Positions 1 through 5,530 are shown, counted from the stretch's first letter. The stretch: 6,304 bases of DNA from an uncultured bacterium (GCA_938022485.1 CALIEE010000199.1:1-6304); one strand, 5' to 3'. Made by a program: numbers and translations. Notes: a model not told the origin generated them from the sequence alone.

Positions 1-335
1 GTCTGGACCGTGTTCCAGTTCCAGTGTGACTGATCATCCTCTCAGACCAGCTACGCATCGTAGCCATGGTAGGCCTTTACCCCACCATCAAGCTAATGCG
101 CCGCAGCCCGATCCTTTCGCGCCCGAAGGCTTTACCAATAAGTTCCGCAGAACCTAAAAGATTATTCGGTATTAGCTCCGGTTTCCCGGAGTTGTCCCCA
201 GCGAAAGGGTACGTTAGCTACGTGTTACTCACCCGTGCGCCACTCTACTTGCACCGAAGTGCTTTCGCGTACGACTTGCATGTTTGAAGCATCCCGCTAG
301 CGTTCGTTCTGAGCCAGGATCAAACTCTTCAGTTT
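1..335 (-). rRNA. rrs: 16S ribosomal RNA, 5' part (window edge cuts it)
   Basis: Read on the minus strand, the sequence at 330-311 is the universal 16S start block GAAGAGTTTGATCCTGGCTC. It is followed by AACGAACGCTAGCGG, CATGCAAGTCG (near 280), GGCGCACGGGTGAGTAACACG (near 240-220), the GGGAAACCGGAGCTAATACC region, and GATGGTGGGGTAAAGGCCTACC (near 90-66). These are conserved 16S blocks in the correct order. The mature 5' end is placed near 335 by comparison with the usual AAA(N)TGAAGAG start. The gene runs off the window at position 1, so only about the first 335 bases are present. The variant GCGGGATGCTTCAAACATGCAAGTCG around helix 6 differs from the more common GCGTGCCTAACACATGCAAG and may help place the lineage. 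Confidence 0.98.
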
Positions 336-396
336 GAAAATCTTTTACGAAATCAATTTTGTCGTTAAACAAAAAAGATTTACGAAATCTGCTTTA

Positions 397-420
397 GACT
401 GTTCGGTTAAATGAACAGTC
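397..420 (-). repeat. Perfect hairpin in the rRNA leader
   Basis: GACTGTTC (397-404) and GAACAGTC (413-420) form a perfect 8-bp stem with an 8-base loop. It lies about 60 bases before the 16S 5' end, between boxA and the gene, so it would be present in the precursor rRNA. It could be a leader fold or part of a processing site. It is not a terminator, because no T-run follows on the minus strand. Confidence 0.6.
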
Positions 421-519
421 CTTAATAGTTCTCTAAAGATATCTTGGCTGTTAAATACTATGTTCTAAATTTGGTCACGCCGTTCCATCACATCCGAAGA
501 TGATCAAGAAAGACGATTA

Positions 520-540
520 CAGATAGTATGTAACTATCTG
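520..540 (-). repeat. Perfect hairpin in the rRNA leader
   Basis: CAGATAGT (520-527) and ACTATCTG (533-540) form a perfect 8-bp stem with a 5-base loop, between boxA and the 16S start. A leader structural element is the likeliest role. No T-run follows it on either strand. Confidence 0.6.
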
Positions 541-611
541 CAAGCAATCATAACTCAAACGACAATTGTCAATTCAAGTATTAAGTGCTCTCTTCCTACC
601 CAACACAATGA

Positions 612-623
612 TTTTAAAGAACA
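612..623 (-). promoter_or_regulatory. boxA-like antitermination element of the rRNA leader
   Basis: The minus strand reads TGTTCTTTAAAA here, inside CAGTTTGTTCTTTAAAATCA. Bacterial rRNA leaders carry boxA elements such as TGCTCTTTAACA or TGTTCTTTGAAAA, which bind NusB-S10 so that RNA polymerase does not terminate early on rRNA. Sense and placement fit, about 275 bases before the 16S start. It implies that the rRNA transcription start lies at a higher coordinate than 623. I found no convincing -35/-10 pair there, though a GC-rich stretch (ACGGCGCCGCC on the minus strand, near 652-642) resembles a stringent-type discriminator. Confidence 0.6.
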
Positions 624-777
624 AACTGCTTACCCACTCAATGGCGGCGCCGTAGATTGCCCTAAAGGATATAGGAAGGCAAGGGGCGAAGAGCTGAAAT
701 GTGAAAGTTTTTTAATACTTTTAAGGTTTTTTTAATTTGAAGGTAACACTTTGCGGATCACCTGCTTCAATTAGGTT

Positions 778-786
778 TGTGGATAA
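778..786 (-). promoter_or_regulatory. Perfect DnaA box
   Basis: The minus strand reads TTATCCACA, the exact high-affinity DnaA box consensus, about 440 bases upstream of the 16S start and upstream of boxA. An AT-rich patch lies beside it (roughly 705-740). I found no second perfect box or clear one-mismatch cluster nearby, so this is not evidence for an origin. A single 9-mer match on either strand of a window this size has roughly a one-in-twenty chance of being random. Confidence 0.35.
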
Positions 787-1150
787 CGGAGTTAAGCACG
801 TTCGAGACCTCACGTACGCCCAGTAAAACTGGGACGAAAAGCTTATAACATATAATTCTAATCGGTTTTTGTTTTTGAAAAAGGTATTTAACAAAACCTT
901 TCCCAAACAGTTATTAAGACCAGTTTGCATTGAAGACAGACCCTAAGAATTTATGCCGTCGCATCCACCAACGCGCATCCCAAACCCTTTCAGATAAGTC
1001 CTATTTCTTCTAAACCTAGAGGGTTTTTAATCGGAAGCTAGGAAGTCTGGCACTCGAAGCCAGCACCGGCATAGCCTGACTCTATATAGTGTGACTCTTA
1101 TATCTAGTAGGAAATGATCCTTAGTCCCACATCCCAGACTAGAGGCTCAC

Positions 1151-3229
1151 CTATAGACCACTAACTATAAAACGATAGAGCCCTTGCCTATCTAATTTAG
1201 CTCTATCTAGGCTAGTTTCAACCACTGAACTAACCCTGGTTAGAACGGAGTAATCCAATCCCTCGGCTTTAAGGCGCTGAAGGATCATTGAGCTACCCGG
1301 ATCATAGTCTTTTAGAAGCATTAACCGAGACTTGATGCTGTGCCCGTCAGAAGGACCCCCCGGCAGACCAACTGGGAGGCTCACTGGAAGACACAGCCCA
1401 GCTAGATCCAGCTGACAGCGCAGTCGATAATTCAAGCTGAAGAAATCCTCCCCTAGCTTCAAAGCCCCGAGGCCTTGCTCAGACCAGACAGAGGCTAGCA
1501 GCTCGCAAAAATACTCCTCCCCGGACCATTCCGAAATGGAGCTAATAGCCTGGTCTAGAATCTGAGAGAATCTAAGACCAGCGCGACTTACCTTGTCGCT
1601 ACTTTCACTGAAACTAAGAAAGTCTTCGGGCTTAAGTCCAAGAGTTCTTGCTTCAGGAGTTCTTGAAAAAAGAGCAGCTAAGTGATCCAACAAACCCGTT
1701 TGTTTAACCACGCTTGGTTCAACCAGACTAGAAGAGCTAGTAGTTCCCGTTCCCGCTAGTTTGAGTCCGGCCACTTTCATACTGGCCAAACGGCTTAGTT
1801 TTTTTCTGCTTAAAAACTCAGGCGAATGCCAGACGGTATCAACTATTGCTGTAAGACCTAGCGGCTCTCCATCTTCTATTAATTCATAAAGCTCACCTAA
1901 GCAGATCTGTTTAGTTTCTTCTTCAAACCTTACAGCCTTCGAAGTGCTTGAGCCTTCAGCGGACGAAGACAACTTTATCACTCCAGCCTTTGAATGCTTG
2001 GCTGCTAAACCTAGGTCTTGAAACTCTTTCTCTGTGACGCAAACGATTAAGGTGTTTTCGTTGTCAGTGATAGCCTTCCAATAGCTCGCCAGGTGTTCAA
2101 GATGCTGTTGTTCAAGATGCTGGTTTGAAAGCTCCGCCGGCAAAAACTCTAAAAGACAAACCCCAGCCGACATCGAAAGGTTAGAAAGCTTAAGCATAGT
2201 AACCGCTACCTGCTGCAACCTTCCAATCTCTCTCAATTGATAATCCAAAGAAACGTTCAAAGCCTTAAGCTGTCCGAGTTGCTCAGTCAGCGGGAGAAGG
2301 TGTTCGGAAAAGCTATCCCGATAGTCTTCCAGAAACTTAGCCAGCTCTTCCGGCCTAGAGGATAGAAGCTCTCTAAATTTCATCCCTTTCAAAGAGACTT
2401 CAGCACCAGCCTTTGCTGGCTTAGGATAAACTGCACCGCACTCCGAGCATTGCCAGGAATAGCGGAAGCAAAGCAAAGGCTCTCTTTTAGGAATCGACCC
2501 GTCCTCAAGTTCAGCCGCTGAAACTTCTCGCAAAAATACCTTACTTCCCCACTGAGACATTGCCTCCGCAACAGAACGCTGAATTTCGGAGGCTAGGTTA
2601 GGGGTGTCCAGTTTAAAGCGACGAAAGATTCCTTCAATGCTGGCTCCTTCCGTACTGCTTCCACCCTCCTTGCCGGAAACTTCAATCAAACGACTAAACT
2701 CCTGTGAAGCACGATCAACCTCAACAGTTAAGGCCAGAAAACAGTCGCTATCAAAGTCATAAACCTCTAGCTCCTTCTCTGAAGGGTAAGGTTTTAAGTT
2801 AAAAGGAGGCAAAAGCTCCCCACCGTCAGTCGGACAAGAGAAGCAGCCCTTAGCTGAAACAAGGGCACTGAGCTGAGAAGAGATGCCAAGGTATTCAGCC
2901 ACTGTCATTTTCTGGAAACGATCAATAGCAAACTGAACTGGAAAAACAGGCCTAGTCGCTATAAAGCCAAAGTCATCTGAAACGCTACTAGTAGGTGAAG
3001 TGTAAAAATCTAGTTCTTTTACTGAGGCTTTTCCTGGTGCCACAAAAGGAAAAAGCTCTTGAGAGGCTCTAATAAAAGGGGCTGAAAATTCTTTTTCAAG
3101 AGCCAGCGCACTAGAAGCTACTAAGAAGTTTAACTGCTGCTCCTTCAGGGACGAGCTAAGGGCAGCAATAACTGCAGGCATGCTGTCTTCTTTTATTCTG
3201 CCTTCTGCGGCGGCTTCCTTTTTTGTCAT
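1151..3229 (-). CDS. Degenerate UvrA-like protein lacking all ATP-binding motifs
   Basis: A 692-residue protein; UvrA, the damage-recognition ATPase of nucleotide excision repair, is about 940. Segments follow UvrA order: 38-64 resembles the stretch after Walker A I (SSALALEKEFSAPFIRASQE); CFSC at 129-132 sits where UvrA has CPVCG; LTVEVDR 167-173 matches VVVDR; CSEC 261-264 matches the FACPxCG zinc half; VSLDY 326-330 matches VGLDY; NTLIVCVTEKEF 392-403 matches NTVIVVEHDEE; GEPLGLTAIV 454-463 matches IPLGVLTxV. The best anchor is 511-540 (TGLLDHLAALF, TPEARTLGLKP), matching TGLFDxIRELF, TPEARxRGYKP. QGLGALKLG 585-593 matches VGLGYIRLG. Both P-loops, both LSGGE motifs and both DEP Walker B motifs are absent (LLEFLPAEL 359-367 and LPVGLPGGP 618-626 replace the latter), so ATPase activity is not expected. 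About 120 residues are missing between CSEC and PKPAKAG (269-275). Serine-rich patches lie at 421-430 and 498-501. No Shine-Dalgarno precedes this ATG; Met17 (3181) is an alternative start. Family assignment is by eye. Confidence 0.75.
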   Translation of the reverse strand: MTKKEAAAEGRIKEDSMPAVIAALSSSLKEQQLNFLVASSALALEKEFSAPFIRASQELFPFVAPGKASVKELDFYTSPTSSVSDDFGFIATRPVFPVQFAIDRFQKMTVAEYLGISSQLSALVSAKGCFSCPTDGGELLPPFNLKPYPSEKELEVYDFDSDCFLALTVEVDRASQEFSRLIEVSGKEGGSSTEGASIEGIFRRFKLDTPNLASEIQRSVAEAMSQWGSKVFLREVSAAELEDGSIPKREPLLCFRYSWQCSECGAVYPKPAKAGAEVSLKGMKFRELLSSRPEELAKFLEDYRDSFSEHLLPLTEQLGQLKALNVSLDYQLREIGRLQQVAVTMLKLSNLSMSAGVCLLEFLPAELSNQHLEQQHLEHLASYWKAITDNENTLIVCVTEKEFQDLGLAAKHSKAGVIKLSSSAEGSSTSKAVRFEEETKQICLGELYELIEDGEPLGLTAIVDTVWHSPEFLSRKKLSRLASMKVAGLKLAGTGTTSSSSLVEPSVVKQTGLLDHLAALFSRTPEARTLGLKPEDFLSFSESSDKVSRAGLRFSQILDQAISSISEWSGEEYFCELLASVWSEQGLGALKLGEDFFSLNYRLRCQLDLAGLCLPVSLPVGLPGGPSDGHSIKSRLMLLKDYDPGSSMILQRLKAEGLDYSVLTRVSSVVETSLDRAKLDRQGLYRFIVSGL

Positions 3230-3366
3230 TGAAAAGTAATGCTAAAAAATTGCCAAAGCTCTACCTACTACTAAGTCCTGCAAGTGGGCTGAGCTAAGAG
3301 CTTGAAATACGAAGACAATTGACCTCAGAAGAAAGCTTCTAGCAAGCCTGTCTGTCCTTTCAGTCT

Positions 3367-3395
3367 ATTAAAATTGACTAGCCGATTTGCTGCAA
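3367..3395 (-). promoter_or_regulatory. Candidate sigma70-type promoter for the UvrA-like gene
   Basis: On the minus strand TTGCAG (3395-3390), a 17-base spacer and TTTAAT (3372-3367) give an acceptable spacing with a good -10 and a weak -35. The start would fall near 3360, about 130 bases before the ATG. It overlaps a candidate promoter on the other strand. Confidence 0.3.
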
Positions 3396-3400
3396 ATAAT
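3374..3400 (+). promoter_or_regulatory. Candidate promoter for the receiver-like gene
   Basis: TTGACT (3374-3379) and AATAAT (3395-3400) each match the consensus at five of six positions, but the 15-base spacer is short. A TATAAA at 3450-3455 is an alternative -10 without a recognisable -35; a 10-bp palindrome, AAGCTAGCTT (3428-3437), lies just before it and could be an operator. Confidence 0.25.
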
Positions 3401-3529
3401 TCAAGGGCTGGCCGGTTTACAGGGAAAAAGCTAGCTTGAATTCTGGGTTTATAAATTCGTTCGTTTCAGATGCTACGCCGGCTCTCTGCCGTTGCATAAT
3501 GGAGCAGAGCAATAAGCAGTAGGAGTAGT

Positions 3530-3970
3530 ATGAACCACAACCTAGAAAATCCCAAAAAAATCTTAATAGTTAGCGAGCGCCCTGTAATCAGAGAAAGCAT
3601 TGCTGTGCAATTGAGGAAACAAGGCTTTACCGTAAAAAGCCTTTCTTGCATGACTAAGGCTAAAGACGCCGCATCCTGGCAACCTGAAATAGTCGTAACT
3701 AGCAGTAGCCAAAAAAGCGAAGCTAATCGCCTGATAGAATCGACTTGTAGAAAGCTTTTCGGCCCAGTGCCGTTAATTGCTCTGGCAGAAAGTAAAGACA
3801 CTGGAGACACTGAGTCTCTGTTTGATGCTGTAGTGGCTGGCCGCTACAGTGTAGGCCAGATTATTGCTACCCTAGAAGGCTTTTCTAAGGTCCCGCGCGG
3901 GGAACATTCCTTGGCTTTTAGAAGCAGAGCTAGGCACCTAACTCGCCCATTAGAGCTTTTGCCTGCTTAA
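3530..3970 (+). CDS. Receiver-like (pseudo-receiver) protein without phosphoacceptor
   Basis: A 146-residue protein with the pattern of a response-regulator receiver: strand 1 KKILIVSER (9-17), helix 1 PVIRESIAVQLRKQGF (18-33), strand 3 PEIVVTSSS (52-60), strand 4 PLIALAES (81-88), and a final amphipathic helix near 107-118. Family knowledge places two acidic residues after strand 1 and a phosphorylated Asp at the end of strand 3. Here these are Ser-Glu-Arg and Thr-Ser-Ser-Ser, and no clear lysine follows in strand 5. Phosphorylation by a kinase is therefore unlikely. The tail 119-146 is basic and carries no recognised output domain. The start is supported by AGGAG at 3521-3525, four bases before the ATG. 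It is divergent from the UvrA-like gene. Its VIRES motif recalls FVRES in the regulator at 4790, so the two may be related. Protein-protein regulation is an inference; the fold call rests on motif reading only. Confidence 0.65.
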   Translation: MNHNLENPKKILIVSERPVIRESIAVQLRKQGFTVKSLSCMTKAKDAASWQPEIVVTSSSQKSEANRLIESTCRKLFGPVPLIALAESKDTGDTESLFDAVVAGRYSVGQIIATLEGFSKVPRGEHSLAFRSRARHLTRPLELLPA

Positions 3971-4556
3971 AACCAAGAAAACTAGAGAAAAAACTTTAAG
4001 TTTTCAGATAAAATATTTGTTAATTTTCAGTCGGTTAAGCCCATAAGGGCTCTGTCAGGCGATCCCGTATAAAAATAAGTGCTTCCCCTTACTGGATTAG
4101 CCCTAAGGCAAGGCGTAAAATCCAAAAAGGTTGAGAAAACAAATCGTTTCGATGCAAAAGCTTCTATGGGCTGGAACTCTCTCTAAAGAGTTTCAAAAAG
4201 AAGATTACAAATAAACAGCATTAGAAACCATCTGTTCAATTTAACGAAATTTGTAGCAACGCGCTATTTGTAGCAAGGCTGGCCCCTATTTGGATTCAGA
4301 CCGGCGGTGCTACCTGCCACCCAAGGTTCTTTTCTCTTTTTTCTGAGCTTAACAGCAAGCGATTGTTTTAATCGAACAGCTCGGTCCCTCTTTTAAATTA
4401 GGTTAAACAGCTCTGTTGATCAGGGCGGTTCGGCATTCCGGTTTTTTTATTCTTTAAGATGACTTTAAGGTAGTTGGTGAACAGCATGCCCTGATTTCCT
4501 AAGAGATCAGATCATACTGTTTCAGAATAGACTCGGAAGAGTTTGGGGCTGGTTTA
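3971..4556. other. Long non-coding stretch with small repeats and hairpins
   Basis: I see no credible gene in these 586 bases. Short signals are a hairpin AGCCC-ATAA-GGGCT (4038-4051), without a T-run, and an AT-rich stem AAAACT/AGTTTT just after the receiver-like gene, a poor terminator at best. There is also an 11-bp direct repeat ATTTGTAGCAA (4249-4259 and 4266-4276), a 5-bp perfect hairpin CGATT-GTTTT-AATCG (4360-4374), and AACAGCTC twice (4375-4382 and 4406-4413). The region probably contains the 3' end of the upstream transcript and regulatory DNA for the downstream regulator. Confidence 0.5.
4249..4276. repeat. 11-bp direct repeat, 17-base period
   Basis: ATTTGTAGCAA occurs exactly twice, at 4249-4259 and 4266-4276. 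An inverted partner of its core, TGCTAC, follows at 4308-4313. It lies about 280 bases before the candidate promoter of the response-regulator gene and could be a paired binding site. The function is unknown. Confidence 0.45.
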
Positions 4557-4586
4557 TTGAAGTTTGTTTAAGAGTTTTTTTATAAG
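4557..4586 (+). promoter_or_regulatory. Candidate sigma70-type promoter of the response-regulator gene
   Basis: TTGAAG (4557-4562), an 18-base spacer and TATAAG (4581-4586) resemble a housekeeping promoter. Transcription would begin near 4593. That is where the base composition changes from AT-rich to a GC- and purine-rich stretch with hairpins, which supports the assignment. The 5' leader would be about 195 bases. Confidence 0.45.
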
Positions 4587-4630
4587 TAAGCGCTCAGTTG
4601 ATTCTTGTCGAGGCGCTCAAAGGGTGACGA

Positions 4631-4660
4631 ATGAGGCGTGCTTTTTGCACGCTGCAGTAA
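4631..4660 (+). CDS. Possible leader peptide MRRAFCTLQ
   Basis: A nine-codon frame with stop lies in the leader of the response regulator. AAAGGG (4619-4624) sits six bases before its ATG, a usable ribosome site. The perfect hairpin 4636-4652 lies inside the frame, so a translating ribosome would melt it. This is the pattern of translation-coupled leader control, but a frame this short can arise by chance. Confidence 0.25.
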   Translation: MRRAFCTLQ

Positions 4661-4776
4661 GGAAGCCTGCCGAGCAACGAAGAGAAGGAGCAAATGAGAA
4701 GCTTATGTTTCGGAAGCGAGTGAGCAATGTTTCCGAGGTCAGTAGCGATGGAGGCTTTTAATAACGCAACACTATT

Positions 4777-4784
4777 AAGAGGAG
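4777..4784 (+). promoter_or_regulatory. Shine-Dalgarno site that sets the regulator start
   Basis: AAGAGGAG lies five bases before the ATG at 4790. An upstream in-frame ATG at 4727 has no comparable site and falls inside the structured leader, so 4790 is preferred. Confidence 0.7.
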
Positions 4785-4789
4785 CTACT

Positions 4790-5530
4790 ATGACTACAAT
4801 GCTAAACAGTATGGCTATTCCTGAAAGGAAACCAGAGAGAAGAGTTTACCCTGTAAACGAAACTCCACAAGAACGGGAAGCTAAAAAAACAATGGTAATC
4901 ACTGACCCCAACGAATTTGTTAGGGAGTCTGTAGCTTGCCTATTCGAAGAACGTTTTGGATTTGAAATCGTGGCCCAAACCTCTAGGGCTTCAGAAGCAA
5001 TTCCTGCAATTGAGGAATTTAAACCCTCACTTTATGTGCTGGACATTGAGCTTCCGAGAAGAAGTGGTATTGAGTTAGTTCATGAGCTTCGCCGGCGAGG
5101 AATACTGGTACCAACCATTGTTCTCACTCACATTGCTGACCGTCACACCTGTGACTCCGCAATTAATTCCGGGGCACTGGCTTATTTACTAAAGTCTGAC
5201 CCGGTGGATGAGTTCAAAGAGTGTTTCGGTTCTATGAAACGTGGGCGTCCGCATATTTCAAAAAGCCTTCAAACTGGTCATTACTTAGACAGTCGACCGA
5301 GGCTTGCTGGAAATCATAGCAACGACCCTCTTGAGCCGCTAAGCCCGAGAGAGCGCGAAGTTTTTCATTTACTCGCGGACGGGCTTCAAAATTCCCAGAT
5401 AGCTAAAAAACTGTTCATCAGTCCACGGACTGTTGAGACTCATAGGGCAAGAGTAGTTAGAAAACTTGGGCTCAAGACTAATGGCGAGATAATTCGCTTT
5501 GCGATTAAAAATGGGCTTTCGATGGTGTAG
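4790..5530 (+). CDS. NarL/LuxR-family response regulator (receiver plus HTH)
   Basis: A 246-residue two-domain transcription regulator. The N-terminal tail (1-33) is polar and unusual in length. The receiver follows from about 34 to 155: VITDPNEFVRES (36-47) gives acidic Asp39, with Thr38 replacing the first acid of the usual pair; the phosphoacceptor is Asp85 in YVLDIELP; the switch Thr is 113 in IVLTH; the conserved Lys is 135 in YLLKSD. A linker runs to about 183. The LuxR/NarL helix-turn-helix occupies 184-243 (LSPREREVFHLLADGL, then SQIAKKLFISPRTVETH, the recognition region). Family knowledge says such proteins dimerise on phosphorylation and bind promoters. No histidine kinase is in the window, so the partner and target genes are unknown. 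A strong terminator follows at 5615. The start is set by the Shine-Dalgarno at 4777-4784. Confidence 0.93.
   Translation: MTTMLNSMAIPERKPERRVYPVNETPQEREAKKTMVITDPNEFVRESVACLFEERFGFEIVAQTSRASEAIPAIEEFKPSLYVLDIELPRRSGIELVHELRRRGILVPTIVLTHIADRHTCDSAINSGALAYLLKSDPVDEFKECFGSMKRGRPHISKSLQTGHYLDSRPRLAGNHSNDPLEPLSPREREVFHLLADGLQNSQIAKKLFISPRTVETHRARVVRKLGLKTNGEIIRFAIKNGLSMV

Larger units (their letters stand above)
336..1150. other. Non-coding stretch: rRNA leader and upstream region
   Basis: These 815 bases separate the 16S start from the stop codon of the UvrA-like gene. They contain boxA, two 8-bp hairpins and the DnaA box, listed separately. Smaller elements are a 6-bp hairpin CCCAGT/ACTGGG (819-833), a 10-bp direct repeat TTACGAAATC (345-354 and 380-389), and a weak AT-rich stem AAAGGT/ACCTTT (880-901) followed by T residues on the minus strand. 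That last stem could act as a poor terminator for the UvrA-like gene. I see no credible protein gene and no tRNA. Confidence 0.6.
3230..3529. other. Divergent intergenic region
   Basis: This 300-base region lies between the two head-to-head genes and must hold both promoters. The overlapping candidate promoters at 3367-3400 and the palindrome AAGCTAGCTT (3428-3437) are the only signals I can pick out. I looked for an SOS (LexA) box near the UvrA-like gene and saw none of the CTGT-N8-ACAG kind. Confidence 0.5.
4589..4789 (+). promoter_or_regulatory. Structured 5' leader with hairpins, GGA motifs and short ORFs
   Basis: The leader between the candidate promoter and the regulator start is clearly richer in G and C than its surroundings. 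It contains a pairing AGCGCT (4589-4594) with GGCGCT (4612-4617), a perfect 6-bp hairpin GCGTGC-TTTTT-GCACGC (4636-4652), a small hairpin GCAG/CTGC (4654-4670) with AAGGA in its loop, and a longer-loop stem TCGGAA/TTCCGA (4710-4715 and 4731-4736). GGA motifs occur at 4661, 4687, 4712, 4750 and, within the Shine-Dalgarno, 4781. It matches no riboswitch class that I recognise. Post-transcriptional control is a reasonable inference, but the mechanism is open. Confidence 0.4.

Noticed and set aside
66..287. A 73-codon plus-strand frame.
   Set aside because: It lies wholly inside the 16S rRNA gene.
547..572. An rRNA promoter, with exact TTGACA (572-567) and TATGAT (552-547) on the minus strand.
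   Set aside because: The spacer is only 14 bases, and it lies after boxA, so it would exclude the antitermination site. TTGACA is part of the small palindrome GACAATTGTC.
721..930. A 69-codon minus-strand frame in the rRNA upstream region.
   Set aside because: It has no ribosome site and no recognisable domain, and it covers the DnaA box and hairpins of a non-coding region.
1029..1112. A tRNA on the minus strand: CTGGC-TTCGAGT-GCCAG looks like a perfect T-arm.
   Set aside because: The following ACTTCCT has no AGGAAGT partner at the right distance, and no D-arm or anticodon arm can be drawn.
1122..1141. Terminator of the UvrA-like gene (TAGTC/GACTA stem after the stop).
   Set aside because: A 5-bp stem with a 10-base loop and no T-run is too weak.
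3466..3810. A 114-codon minus-strand frame.
   Set aside because: It is antisense to the receiver-like gene, which has a good ribosome site and a readable fold.
4564..4761. A 65-codon plus-strand frame before the response regulator.
   Set aside because: It needs a TTG start that overlaps the -35/-10 region, has no ribosome site, and encodes an Arg-rich composition typical of read-through of structured RNA.
4727..4789. A longer start for the response regulator (ATG at 4727, 21 more residues).
   Set aside because: It has no Shine-Dalgarno, while ATG 4790 has AAGAGGAG at ideal spacing.
5143..5156. A palindrome GTCACA-CC-TGTGAC as a regulatory site.
   Set aside because: It lies within the receiver domain coding sequence and is likely a chance result of codon choice.
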